A stretch of 34,264 bases of DNA. Source: Bacilli bacterium (GTDB lineage: Bacteria > Bacillota_I > Bacilli_A > ML615J-28 > CAG-698). A program made the translations under genes and the position numbers. The DNA is taken from NCBI GenBank assembly GCA_028691515.1, contig JAQUZE010000012.1, positions 1-34,264 of the forward strand, in the 5' to 3' direction. Of the stretch, positions 7,510-15,750 are shown in pieces. The stretch's first letter is position 1. Each line of letters starts with the position of its first letter. Under the pieces are notes generated by a model, which saw only the letters and a program-made list of their open reading frames with translations, had not been told where the DNA came from and searched no databases.

Positions 7510-8964
7510 CTATTTTTTATAACCATTAATTTTGGTTTTTTCACTAACAAGCAAATCTTCTTTACAATCCCATAATTCTTTTGACAAATCAACATAATAA
7601 TTATGAGGATTTTCAAAACGTTTAACCTCATCCCAAATACTATCAACTTCACTCTTACAATAACTTCTAATTTCTTCTAAAGTAGGAAGTGTGTATACAA
7701 GTTTACCTTTTTTAAAAATAGGTACTAACATTTCTCTTGCTGAATATGTAATTAAAGTTCTTCTTTTCCAAGTAATATGGGGATCAAATATTTCCAAAGG
7801 TTTAGAGAAATCTGGTTTTTCATTATGAATAGTAATGTAATCAGCAGTAGCTTTACCATCTTGATATAATCTATATACCTTCTTAAAATGTGGGGTAGTG
7901 ATTTTTTCAACATTTTCACTAATTTTAATTTTTGGAATTATTTTACCGTCTTTTTCTATAGCAGCAAGTTTATAAACACCCCCAAAAACAGGACTGCTCT
8001 TTGATGTGATCAATCGTTCACCGACACCAAAAGAATCAATTTTAGCTCCTTGTTGCAATAGATTTGTAATTAAATATTCATCTAAAGAATTAGATACAAT
8101 AACCTTACAATCAAAATATCCAGCATCATCTAACATCTTTCTGACTTTTTTTGATTGATAAGCAATATCTCCTGAATCAAGTCGTACCCCAATTGGTCTT
8201 TTACCTAAAGGTTTTAATACTTCATTGAATGCTTTAATAGCATTAGGAATTCCACTCTTAGTAATATTATATGTGTCTACTAATAAAACAGTAGAATCAG
8301 GATATATTTCACAATAGGTTTTAAAAGCTTCATACTCAGTATCAAAGACTTGAACCCAAGAATGAGCCATTGTTCCAGTAGCAGGAATATTAAAAATAAC
8401 ATCGGCTAATGTGTTACTAGTTGATGCTACACCAGCTATATATGCAGATCTTGCTCCAAGATATGCTGCTTCTGCTCCATGTGCTCTTCTAGCTCCAAAT
8501 TCAGAAACAATTCTGCCTTCAGCTGCCCTAACAATCCTATTAGCTTTAGTAGCAATTAAAGATTGATGATTAAAAACGGTAAGCATATATGTTTCAATTA
8601 ATTGCACCTCAATAGTTTTCCCTCGTACAATAATAACAGGTTCATAAGGAAAAATAACACTTCCCTCAGGCATTGCATAAATATCAGCTTCAAATTTAAA
8701 ATTTTTTAATATCTCAATAAAATCTTCAGAAAACTGTTTTTTATTTCTCAAATAAATAATATCCTCTTCTGAAAATTTTAAATTTCTTATATACTTAACC
8801 ATTTCCTCTAAACCAGCAAAAATTGCATATCCACCATTATCAGGAACATCTCTAAAGAAAATATCAAAATAACAAATCTCATCTTTTTTCCCAGAAAGGT
8901 AATAACCATTTGCCATAGTTAATTCATAGAAATCGCAAAGCATTGTATAATTCATTTTGTTCAT
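7510..8964 (-). CDS. pncB: Nicotinate phosphoribosyltransferase
   Basis: The 484-residue protein matches the long bacterial NAPRTase family, which makes nicotinate mononucleotide from nicotinate and PRPP in the NAD salvage pathway. Family blocks visible are the N-terminal DFYELTMANGYY, EFGARRAHG (residues about 155-163), GTMAHSW with His201 at the position expected for the phosphorylated histidine, and VRLDSGDI. The ATG follows GAAGGA by 7-8 nt, and the extended -10 promoter is 30-40 nt upstream. The window has no other NAD-salvage gene, so partner nicotinamidase or NadD must lie elsewhere. Confidence 0.96.
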   Translation of the reverse strand: MNKMNYTMLCDFYELTMANGYYLSGKKDEICYFDIFFRDVPDNGGYAIFAGLEEMVKYIRNLKFSEEDIIYLRNKKQFSEDFIEILKNFKFEADIYAMPEGSVIFPYEPVIIVRGKTIEVQLIETYMLTVFNHQSLIATKANRIVRAAEGRIVSEFGARRAHGAEAAYLGARSAYIAGVASTSNTLADVIFNIPATGTMAHSWVQVFDTEYEAFKTYCEIYPDSTVLLVDTYNITKSGIPNAIKAFNEVLKPLGKRPIGVRLDSGDIAYQSKKVRKMLDDAGYFDCKVIVSNSLDEYLITNLLQQGAKIDSFGVGERLITSKSSPVFGGVYKLAAIEKDGKIIPKIKISENVEKITTPHFKKVYRLYQDGKATADYITIHNEKPDFSKPLEIFDPHITWKRRTLITYSAREMLVPIFKKGKLVYTLPTLEEIRSYCKSEVDSIWDEVKRFENPHNYYVDLSKELWDCKEDLLVSEKTKINGYKK

Positions 8965-8997
8965 ATAATTTTCCTTCTAATTTAATCTTATATTATT

Positions 8998-9006
8998 ATT
9001 ATATCA
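8998..9006 (-). promoter_or_regulatory. Extended -10 promoter of pncB
   Basis: The minus strand reads TGA-TATAAT 34 nt before the pncB ATG. The -35 is weak. Confidence 0.6.
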
Positions 9007-9020
9007 CAAGTACACATTAT

Positions 9021-9050
9021 AAAAAAGCCACAATATAATATTGAGGCTTT
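9021..9050 (-). terminator. Terminator of the alcohol/aldehyde dehydrogenase operon
   Basis: On the minus strand AAAGCC and GGCTTT enclose a CAATA/TATTG inner stem with one mismatch, followed by a T run. It lies 10 nt past the aldehyde dehydrogenase stop. Confidence 0.8.
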
Positions 9051-9059
9051 AACTGTTTA

Positions 9060-10430
9060 TTATTTTAATATTTTTTTAATTAATGTCATTTTTTTATTAT
9101 AAGGTGGATATCTTAAAGCTATATCAAATAAACTTCCCTTTTTTAAAATACCTTTTTCATGAGAAAATGTTTTAAAGCTATAATAACCATGATAATTTCC
9201 TAATCCACTATTTCCAACACCACCAAATGGTAAAGTTTCAGAAGATAAATGAAGTATTGTATCATTAATGCATCCTCCTCCATAAGATATTTCTCTTACT
9301 ATTTTATTTTGAATTTCTTTATTTTTAGAAAAAAGATATAATGCTAAAGGTTTTTCTCTTTCTTTAATTTTAAGTATTGCATCAGATAAATCTTCAAAGT
9401 CTAAAATAGGTAAAATAGGCCCAAATATTTCTTCTTGCATTATTGGTGAATTCCATGAAACATTATTCAAAATTGTTGGGGAAATTTGTGTCCCATTAGT
9501 TTCATTTCCATAATATACTTCTTCATTAAGAACTAATTTTAATAATCTATCATAATGTTTATTACTAATTATTTTAGGATAATAATCACAATCTAAAGAT
9601 TTTTCTTCATAAAAATTTATAATTGCCTCTTTCATTAATATAAGAAGTTGATTCTTAATAACTTTATCAACTAATACATAATCAGGCGCAATACAAGTTT
9701 GACCTGAATTTATTAACTTACCCCAAATAATCCGTTTTGCCGCTAATCTTAAGTCTGCAGTTTTTTCAACAATACAAGGACTCTTTCCACCAAGTTCTAA
9801 ACAAACAGGTGTTAAATATTTTGCTGCAGCTTCCATAACAACTTTCCCAACTGCAACTGAGCCAGTAAAAAATATAAAATCAAACCTTTGATCAAGCAAA
9901 GAAGTATTTTCGTCTCTACCACCTTCAACAACTGAAACATATTCCTCAGGAAAAACTTCTTCGATTATTTGTTTAATTATTTTTGAAGTATTAATAGAAT
10001 AATTTGAAGGTTTTAAAATTGCAGTATTCCCTGCAGCAATTGCCCCAATTAATGGATTAATAGCAAGTTGAAAGGGATAATTCCAAGGTGAAATAATCAA
10101 AGTCGTCCCAAAAGGCTCATGATAAATAACCGATTTTCCAGGCGCTTGAGTAATTGATGTTCTGACTCTTTTTGGTTTTGACCATTTAGTTATTTTTTTT
10201 AACATAAATTTTATTTCTGATAATACGATTCCAACCTCTGTCATATAAGCTTCATACTTCGATTTATTTAAATCTGCTTTCAAAGCATCCAAAATAAGCT
10301 CCTCATTTCTCACAATAACTGAATAAAGACTATTTAATTTTTCTTTACGAAAATTTATATTTTTTGATAAACCAGTTTCAAAAAACACTTTTTGTTTTTT
10401 AACTAAAAGTTTTATTTCCTGTGCTTCCAT
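9060..10430 (-). CDS. NAD(P)-dependent aldehyde dehydrogenase (class 3/YwdH-like)
   Basis: The 456-residue protein is an aldehyde dehydrogenase of the short class-3/fatty-aldehyde type, oxidising aldehydes to acids with NAD(P). Visible catalytic elements are SPWNYPF with Asn117, the cofactor-binding FFTGS, LELGGKSP with Glu212 and SGQTCIAPDY with the nucleophile Cys246; near the C-terminus is PFGGVGNSG. Length and motifs are complete. AAAGGAG precedes the ATG by 6 nt. The start lies 11 nt after the stop of the upstream iron alcohol dehydrogenase, so the two are one operon that could carry an alcohol through aldehyde to acid. This is not a CoA-acylating dehydrogenase, so a direct link to the PduL-type gene in the window is not implied. 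The physiological aldehyde is unknown. Confidence 0.93.
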   Translation of the reverse strand: MEAQEIKLLVKKQKVFFETGLSKNINFRKEKLNSLYSVIVRNEELILDALKADLNKSKYEAYMTEVGIVLSEIKFMLKKITKWSKPKRVRTSITQAPGKSVIYHEPFGTTLIISPWNYPFQLAINPLIGAIAAGNTAILKPSNYSINTSKIIKQIIEEVFPEEYVSVVEGGRDENTSLLDQRFDFIFFTGSVAVGKVVMEAAAKYLTPVCLELGGKSPCIVEKTADLRLAAKRIIWGKLINSGQTCIAPDYVLVDKVIKNQLLILMKEAIINFYEEKSLDCDYYPKIISNKHYDRLLKLVLNEEVYYGNETNGTQISPTILNNVSWNSPIMQEEIFGPILPILDFEDLSDAILKIKEREKPLALYLFSKNKEIQNKIVREISYGGGCINDTILHLSSETLPFGGVGNSGLGNYHGYYSFKTFSHEKGILKKGSLFDIALRYPPYNKKMTLIKKILK

Positions 10431-10441
10431 CTTTTTCTCCT

Positions 10442-11650
10442 TTAATATTTAAATTTCAATATTTTTCTAAATAATATCTCAAAATCTTTCTTGTCAAAAA
10501 TTTTGGGTACTGGATACAATGGAAATGATTCCTTATAAGCTCTTTCAATCATTAAGCGTAAATTATCCTCATTATCTATAATAATAAAGTCAGGAATATC
10601 CATATTCTTATTCATTAATTCTATTCTATCAATAAATTTATTAGCTTTAATACTTTCTGAATCACTTTCTTCACCAATATGAACATAACTTGCTAGTTCA
10701 GCCAATCTCTTTTCAACATGTTCTTTATAATATCTAAGAACATGAGGTAAAATTATCGCGTTTGCAAATCCATGTGGGACTTGATAAAATCCTCCTAAAG
10801 TATGGGCAATTGCATGAATATTACCAACATATGCTCTCGTAAAAGCAAGTCCTGCATAATATGATGCTTTCAGCATATTTTCTCTTAATACTAAATTATT
10901 GCCATCTAAGTAACTTTTTTCTAAATCTCTAAAAATAATTTTAACCGCTTCAATTGCATACTTCTTTGTTTCTTTTGTATTACTTCTTCCGATATAAGCT
11001 TCAATTGCATGTGTCAAAGCATCCATTCCTGTTGTAGCAGTTAAATGAGAAGGAAGTTTTTTTAATAATAAAGGATCATGAATTGCAATATTAGGAATTA
11101 ATACCGGATCATTAATTGCATATTTTTCATGAGTATGTGAATCTGTCACAACAGCAGCTAAAGTTGCTTCACTACCTGTTCCTGCTGTTGTTGGAACAAC
11201 AATTAAGAAAGGAATTTTTTTACCAACTTTCAATTCACCCTTCATTTTTGAAATTGATTTATTTGGACGAGCGATTCTCGCTCCTACTGCTTTTGCACAA
11301 TCCATTGCTGTGCCTCCACCAAAACCCAAAATTCCATCACAATTTTTTAATAAATATAATTCTCTAGCTTCTTCAATATTTTCAATTGTAGGATTAGGAA
11401 CAGTTTTATCGTATATAACATATTTGAGTTTATTCTTTTCCATTTCCTTCAAAAATTGGTCCATTAGACCCAATTTAACAATTCCTTGATCAGTAACAAT
11501 TAATATGCAATTAATATTATTAGCTCCGATAATATTTGGAAGTTCTAAAAGGGAGTTAACACCACTAATCAATAATGGTTTTCGCCATTTTAGAAAATAA
11601 GAAAAAATTTTAAAAATAGTTTGATATACTCTTGCATATATTTTTTTCAT
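10442..11650 (-). CDS. Iron-containing alcohol dehydrogenase (group III)
   Basis: With the chosen start the protein has 402 residues. It has the NAD-binding GFGGGTAMDCAKA (residues about 109-121) and PTTAGTGSEAT. The metal ligands Asp210, His214, His280 and His294 have the spacing of the Fe-ADH family (FucO/YqhD/butanol dehydrogenase type). The reading frame is open 21 codons further upstream. However, that extension would cross the promoter, while AAGGAGG lies 9 nt before the ATG at 11648-11650, so the shorter start is favoured. It is the first gene of a two-gene operon with the aldehyde dehydrogenase 11 nt downstream. The likely role is NAD(P)-dependent alcohol/aldehyde interconversion during fermentation or detoxification; the substrate cannot be told. 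Confidence 0.93.
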   Translation of the reverse strand: MKKIYARVYQTIFKIFSYFLKWRKPLLISGVNSLLELPNIIGANNINCILIVTDQGIVKLGLMDQFLKEMEKNKLKYVIYDKTVPNPTIENIEEARELYLLKNCDGILGFGGGTAMDCAKAVGARIARPNKSISKMKGELKVGKKIPFLIVVPTTAGTGSEATLAAVVTDSHTHEKYAINDPVLIPNIAIHDPLLLKKLPSHLTATTGMDALTHAIEAYIGRSNTKETKKYAIEAVKIIFRDLEKSYLDGNNLVLRENMLKASYYAGLAFTRAYVGNIHAIAHTLGGFYQVPHGFANAIILPHVLRYYKEHVEKRLAELASYVHIGEESDSESIKANKFIDRIELMNKNMDIPDFIIIDNEDNLRLMIERAYKESFPLYPVPKIFDKKDFEILFRKILKFKY

Positions 11651-11674
11651 AAGCAGATACCTCCTTATGTATAC

Positions 11675-11703
11675 ATTATAAACTATATAAACTAATATAA
11701 CAA
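11675..11703 (-). promoter_or_regulatory. Promoter of the alcohol/aldehyde dehydrogenase operon
   Basis: The minus strand reads TTGTTA, a 17-nt spacer and a perfect TATAAT, ending 24 nt before the chosen ATG. It overlaps the alternative upstream extension of the reading frame, which supports the shorter start. Confidence 0.75.
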
Positions 11704-11718
11704 CAAATGACATTAAAC

Positions 11719-11750
11719 AAAAAAAGCCATAAATAAATTTATGACTTTTT
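11719..11750. terminator. Terminator of htpG
   Basis: A 10-bp stem (11724-11733 with 11738-11747, one G-U pair) with loop TTTA on the minus strand is followed by a T run. A tracts on one side and T tracts on the other make it symmetric. Confidence 0.8.
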
Positions 11751-11756
11751 TTTATA

Positions 11757-13676
11757 TTATTTACTTGCTGCTTTAATCATTAAATTAGTCATTTTATTAG
11801 AAAAAGAAACAGGATCTTTTAATGGGAACCCTTCAATCATTAATGCTTGTTGATATAATAAATCAGCAAAATCTTCTAAATCTGAATCATTATCATTAAA
11901 TAAATTTTCCAATGATTTAAACATTTTATGATTTGGATTTATTTCTAATACTCTAGAAGCCTTAAATTGCTCACTATTAGGTAAATGTGAAAGTGCTTTT
12001 TCCATTTCAAAAGAAACTCCATCTTCAGATACTAAACAAACAGGTGCATCAGTTAATCGTTTTGATAATCTAACATCAACAACGTCTTTTTCTAAAAGAG
12101 TTTTTAATTTATCTAATAAATCTTTATGATCAACTGTTAATTCTTCAATCTTTTTATCTTTAATTTCATCTTTTAAACCAAGATCTCCTTGATTAATAGA
12201 TTTAAATTTTTTCTTCTCATACTCACCAAGCATACTAATTGCAAATTCATCAATATCATCATTAAATATCAAAACATCAAACCCTTTTTTCTTTATTAAA
12301 TCCATTTGTGGAAGAGAACTTGCCGATACTTTATTTTTTGATGATGCATAATAAATATACTCTTGTTCTTTAGGCATATCTTTTACATACTCACTTAATG
12401 TAACGTAAGCATCTTTATTAATTGTTTCATAGATTAATAAATCTTTTAATAAATCTTTGCTAGCACCAAATTGATCATATACACCATATTTAATATTAAC
12501 GCCAAATTGTTTAAAGAATTCGATATATTTTTCTCTATCATTTTTTAATAACTTTTCTAATCGAGATAAAATTTTCTTTTCAACATTTTTACCTATTTTT
12601 TCTAAATCAGTTGTTTTTTGCAATACTTCTCTACTAATATTTAAAGGCAAATCACTTGTATCAACAAGTCCTTTTATAAATCTTAAATAATCCGGAACTA
12701 AATCTTTACATTTATCCATTATAAAAACACCACGTGAATATAATTGTAAACCTTTTTCATATTTCTCTGAATACATATTTTGTGGAGCATGTTTTGGGAT
12801 AAATACTAATGCTGTATAATTTAAATTTCCTTCAACATTTAATAATAAATGAGTAAACGGATCTTCATAGTCATAATACTTTTTACGATAAAAACTATTA
12901 ATTTCTTCTTCTTTTTGTTCTTTTTTAGGTTTTTTCCATAATGGAACCATTGAGTTTAATATTTCAATTTCAGTAACTTCATCATATTCTCCTGAAATCT
13001 TTTCACCTTTTTCATCTAACTTAGGAACAGATTTACTTACCTCCATTTTAATTGGATATCTTACATAATCTGAATATTTTTTTACTAAATCTCTTAATGT
13101 AAATTCTTCTAAATAGTGATCATATTCATGAGACTCTTTTTCTTCTTTTAAATATATTACTACTTCAGTTCCTCTATCAGTTTTATCTATTTCTTCAATT
13201 TTATATGATTCAACACCATCTGAAGAAAACATATAAGCTTTATCACTAAATGGAGATTTTGTTTTAACATTTACTTTACTTGCAACCATATAAGCTGAAT
13301 AGAAACCTACACCAAATTGTCCAATCAGTTCTAACTGCTCCTCTTTTTTTGCTTTATCCATTTTTTCTAAAAATTCTTTTGATCCACTTTTAGCAATTGT
13401 GCCTAAACTATTAATCAACTCATCATGAGTCATTCCAATACCATTATCTTTAATAGTAATTGTTCTATTTTTTTCATCTCTTTCTATAATAATAGAATAA
13501 TTTCCTTCTCTATCTAATGACTCATCAGTAAGAGAAGAAAAATGATGTCTATCTATAGCATCACTTGCATTAGAAATAATCTCTCTTAAGAAAATATCTT
13601 TGTGTGTGTAGATAGAATTTATCATTAACTCTAATAAACGTTTTGATTCTGTTTTAAATTTTTTTAATTCTGCCAT
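11757..13676 (-). CDS. htpG: Molecular chaperone HtpG (bacterial Hsp90)
   Basis: The 639-residue protein is a full-length HtpG, an ATP-dependent cytosolic chaperone acting on late folding intermediates. The N-terminal GHKL ATPase is shown by FLREIISNASDAID, DNGIGMT and GQFGVGFYSAYMVA. The middle-domain block GVFIMDKCKDLVPDYLRF and SREVLQ follows, then the C-terminal dimerisation domain. GAGGTG stands 7 nt before the ATG. Its promoter is a perfect consensus overlapped by a CIRCE operator, so HrcA very probably represses it. In Bacillus subtilis htpG is outside the CIRCE regulon, which makes this arrangement notable. It is transcribed alone. Confidence 0.98.
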   Translation of the reverse strand: MAELKKFKTESKRLLELMINSIYTHKDIFLREIISNASDAIDRHHFSSLTDESLDREGNYSIIIERDEKNRTITIKDNGIGMTHDELINSLGTIAKSGSKEFLEKMDKAKKEEQLELIGQFGVGFYSAYMVASKVNVKTKSPFSDKAYMFSSDGVESYKIEEIDKTDRGTEVVIYLKEEKESHEYDHYLEEFTLRDLVKKYSDYVRYPIKMEVSKSVPKLDEKGEKISGEYDEVTEIEILNSMVPLWKKPKKEQKEEEINSFYRKKYYDYEDPFTHLLLNVEGNLNYTALVFIPKHAPQNMYSEKYEKGLQLYSRGVFIMDKCKDLVPDYLRFIKGLVDTSDLPLNISREVLQKTTDLEKIGKNVEKKILSRLEKLLKNDREKYIEFFKQFGVNIKYGVYDQFGASKDLLKDLLIYETINKDAYVTLSEYVKDMPKEQEYIYYASSKNKVSASSLPQMDLIKKKGFDVLIFNDDIDEFAISMLGEYEKKKFKSINQGDLGLKDEIKDKKIEELTVDHKDLLDKLKTLLEKDVVDVRLSKRLTDAPVCLVSEDGVSFEMEKALSHLPNSEQFKASRVLEINPNHKMFKSLENLFNDNDSDLEDFADLLYQQALMIEGFPLKDPVSFSNKMTNLMIKAASK

Positions 13677-13712
13677 ATTTTTTCACCTCACTATTTTAAT
13701 TATACATTCCTT

Positions 13713-13741
13713 ATTATACCTTAAAATATTAGCACTGTCAA
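13713..13741 (-). promoter_or_regulatory. Consensus sigma-A promoter of htpG
   Basis: The minus strand has TTGACA, a 17-nt spacer and TATAAT with no mismatch. The -35 lies within the spacer and left arm of the CIRCE element. Confidence 0.92.
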
Positions 13742-13755
13742 GTAAAGAGTGCTAA
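13729..13755 (-). promoter_or_regulatory. CIRCE operator (HrcA binding site) of htpG
   Basis: The 27-bp inverted repeat has arms TTAGCACTG and GAGTGCTAA around a 9-nt spacer. It differs from the canonical TTAGCACTC-N9-GAGTGCTAA at one arm position only. It overlaps the -35 of the htpG promoter, so bound repressor would block polymerase. Confidence 0.95.
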
Positions 13756-13764
13756 ATATTTAAT

Positions 13765-13820
13765 AAAAAAAAGCTTTTTGGGCTTATTTTGCATATAATT
13801 TATACAAAACCCAAAAAGCT
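13765..13820 (-). terminator. Terminator of the mscL-SDR transcript, extending into the coding end
   Basis: On the minus strand an 11-bp perfect stem, AGCTTTTTGGG (13810-13820 on the complement) with CCCAAAAAGCT (13772-13782), encloses an inner TTTTG/CAAAA stem and ends in T residues. The 5' arm is inside the last codons of the SDR gene and the stop codon lies in a bulge of the hairpin. Confidence 0.8.
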
Positions 13821-14569
13821 ACACGAGAAGGTAAAATTTTATATAAAAATAACAAAACCTTATAATTAAACCCGACAGCTTTAATGACTTTAGGATTTTT
13901 CCTGTTAATTATTTTTTCAATTACTTTTGTGACCCTTATAGGATCCATCCCGTTTAATTCATCTTTTTCCATTTTAGAAACTGACCTATTAATTCTATTT
14001 TGATAAATATCATCACCAAGAACTTCTTTTTTTCTGTTCTTTGTAAACTCAGTTTTTGTATCCCCTGGTAAAACACAAGATACTTTTATTCCAAATGGCT
14101 TAACTTCCATTGCTAATGTTTCACTTAACTTTAAAACTCCGCTTTTAGTTATACTATAAAAAGATTGAAAAGGAATTGGAATTATACTAGCAACAGAGCC
14201 AATATTAATAATCTTTCCTTTTGTCTTTCTTAAGAAAGGCAAAGAAACTTGAACCATATTAACAATACCATTAATATTTACATCAATAATGTGATTAATT
14301 TCTTTAGTACTATTAAATTCTAACGCTCCACTAATTCCCATCCCAGCATTATTAATAATAACATCAATTCTTCCTTCAGAATCAATAATCTTATTAATCG
14401 CTTCAATTACTTGATTTTTAATAGTAACATCACAAGCTAGATATTTTATAGAATTATTTTCTCTAATAGTACGAGAAAGACTATATACAACATTACCTCT
14501 CTCAGCTAAATAATTAGCAGTAACTCCGCCAATACCTGATGTAGCCCCAGTGATTACTATTACTTTCAC
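13784..14569 (-). CDS. Short-chain dehydrogenase/reductase (SDR)
   Basis: The 261-residue classical SDR has the cofactor motif TGATSGIG (residues 7-14), the structural motif NNAG (about 73-76) and the catalytic triad Ser125-Tyr138-Lys142 (YSITK). Such enzymes reduce or oxidise carbonyl/hydroxyl groups with NAD(P)H. The last 35 residues are unusually hydrophobic and aromatic (VLLFLYKILPSRVAFWVLY), as in SDRs that lie on a membrane surface and act on lipid substrates; this is inference. The start is GTG at 14567-14569, fixed by AAAGGAG 7 nt upstream. It follows mscL by 32 nt without a terminator, so the two genes are probably co-transcribed. The substrate is unknown. Confidence 0.9.
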   Translation of the reverse strand: MKVIVITGATSGIGGVTANYLAERGNVVYSLSRTIRENNSIKYLACDVTIKNQVIEAINKIIDSEGRIDVIINNAGMGISGALEFNSTKEINHIIDVNINGIVNMVQVSLPFLRKTKGKIINIGSVASIIPIPFQSFYSITKSGVLKLSETLAMEVKPFGIKVSCVLPGDTKTEFTKNRKKEVLGDDIYQNRINRSVSKMEKDELNGMDPIRVTKVIEKIINRKNPKVIKAVGFNYKVLLFLYKILPSRVAFWVLYKLYAK

Positions 14570-14601
14570 TTTATAACTCCTTTATTAATTATTTATAATG
14601 C

Positions 14602-15144
14602 TTATTTTGCTTCTTCTTTATTTGCTAAAAGTTCTTTAATGTCCATTAATAACTCTTCAACAGTTGGTTTAGGCTCAGCAACAACTTCAAGTTCTGCTGC
14701 AACAGCATCAATTTCTTCTTGCTCTTTTGCACTTAGCTGAACACCTTTAGCTTTTTTCTTTTCTAATCTAGCAATAGCTTTCTCTTTTTTTCTCTTAGCG
14801 CCTTCTCTTAAATTATTTAATAATTTAATAATTGCAAAAATAACAAAAGCAATAATAAGGAAATCTAAAATTGCTTGTAAAAATGCGCCCCATTTTAACA
14901 ATACTGTTCCATCAGCATAAATTGGCAATCCACTTGGATCAACTCCAGTTTCAGAACCCCTCATAATTAATACTGCAGATTTTACATCGAACTTAAATAC
15001 TAAACTAATAACAGGCATAAGCATGTCGTTTACTAAACTATTAACGATTTCTTTAAAAGCACCACCAATAATTATACCAACAGCAAGGTCCATTACATTT
15101 CCCCGTTGAATAAATTGTTTAAACTCTCCGAAAAATTTTTTCAT
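14602..15144 (-). CDS. mscL: Large-conductance mechanosensitive channel MscL
   Basis: The 180-residue protein begins with the MscL signature (FKQFIQRGNVMDLAVGIIIGGAF), the N-terminal helix and TM1 gating segment. TM2 is at about residues 86-108 (ILDFLIIAFVIFAIIKLL). The channel opens under membrane tension to release solutes after hypo-osmotic shock. It is longer than the usual 130-150 residues. The extra length is a charged Lys/Ala/Glu helix after TM2 (KKEKAIARLEKKKAKG) and a linker before the final amphipathic helix (PTVEELLMDIKELLANK), the conserved C-terminal bundle. AAGGAG precedes the ATG by 7 nt. The SDR gene follows 32 nt downstream on the same transcript. Confidence 0.96.
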   Translation of the reverse strand: MKKFFGEFKQFIQRGNVMDLAVGIIIGGAFKEIVNSLVNDMLMPVISLVFKFDVKSAVLIMRGSETGVDPSGLPIYADGTVLLKWGAFLQAILDFLIIAFVIFAIIKLLNNLREGAKRKKEKAIARLEKKKAKGVQLSAKEQEEIDAVAAELEVVAEPKPTVEELLMDIKELLANKEEAK

Positions 15145-15750
15145 TGTATTTCTCCTTCTTAATAATTATATCATTATTTATAAAAAAACAAAACATTTTA
15201 ATCAAAATGATAAAAAAGAATATATAGTATAATAAAGTAGAAATAGCATTAGAGAGTTAAACATAAATTTTAAAAAACATAAGATAGAAAAAAGATTGTA
15301 GGCATAGTTATATATAGATCTAAAAACTTTTAATTAGTATATAAAATAATAGACTAAGAGACAGAAGAATATAATTATAAGAAAAAAAATCGATAAAACG
15401 ACTTTCTGGGTATTTGTAGATATAGAACCTTAAATTTATATCACAAGCAAGCAGTCAAAAGATTTAATTACCCTATATACTAAAAAAGATAAAAATGGAT
15501 ATAAAAGTAAAGTTTGACGTGGAGATAAATATCAAAAAAAATTTATAAATAATAATAATATTTTATTGTAATATATTATGAAGATTACTTAATAAATACA
15601 CAAATTATATATTTCATAAAAATAAAAATGGTCGTCAAATAAATGACGAGCATCTTTATTTAAATAGCATAACAGAGAGGATTTGTAAATCTTACTGACT
15701 TACACTCTAATTTTATCATATAGTCTATTTTGCTTCATCTAATATGCATT
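15145..15750. other. 606-bp stretch without a recognisable gene
   Basis: All six frames are broken by frequent stops. A probable mscL -10 (TGA-TATAAT on the minus strand, about 15167-15175) and a hairpin at 15632-15649 lie near its ends. An imperfect direct repeat, AAATAGCAT followed by GAGAG a few bases on, occurs at 15241-15256 and 15662-15678. One plus-strand frame around 15377-15430 reads IRKKIDKTTFWVFVDIEP before a stop. This could be the remnant of a decayed gene, perhaps a transposase, but I could not identify it. It may simply be long AT-rich spacer. Confidence 0.5.
15613..15650 (-). terminator. Possible terminator of the garR-yccF-glxK operon
   Basis: On the minus strand TCGTCA/TGACGA (6 bp, loop of 6) is followed by a T-rich tract with a few A interruptions. 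It lies about 100 nt past the glycerate kinase stop. Confidence 0.5.

Noticed and set aside
11116-11367. Plus-strand open frame opposite the iron alcohol dehydrogenase
   Set aside because: It lies entirely within a strongly supported gene on the other strand, has a low-complexity Leu/His/Phe-rich product and no ribosome-binding site or family match.
10442-11713. Longer alcohol dehydrogenase starting at 11713 with a hydrophobic N-terminal leader
   Set aside because: The extension crosses a good promoter and has no ribosome-binding site, while AAGGAGG stands at the right distance before 11650.
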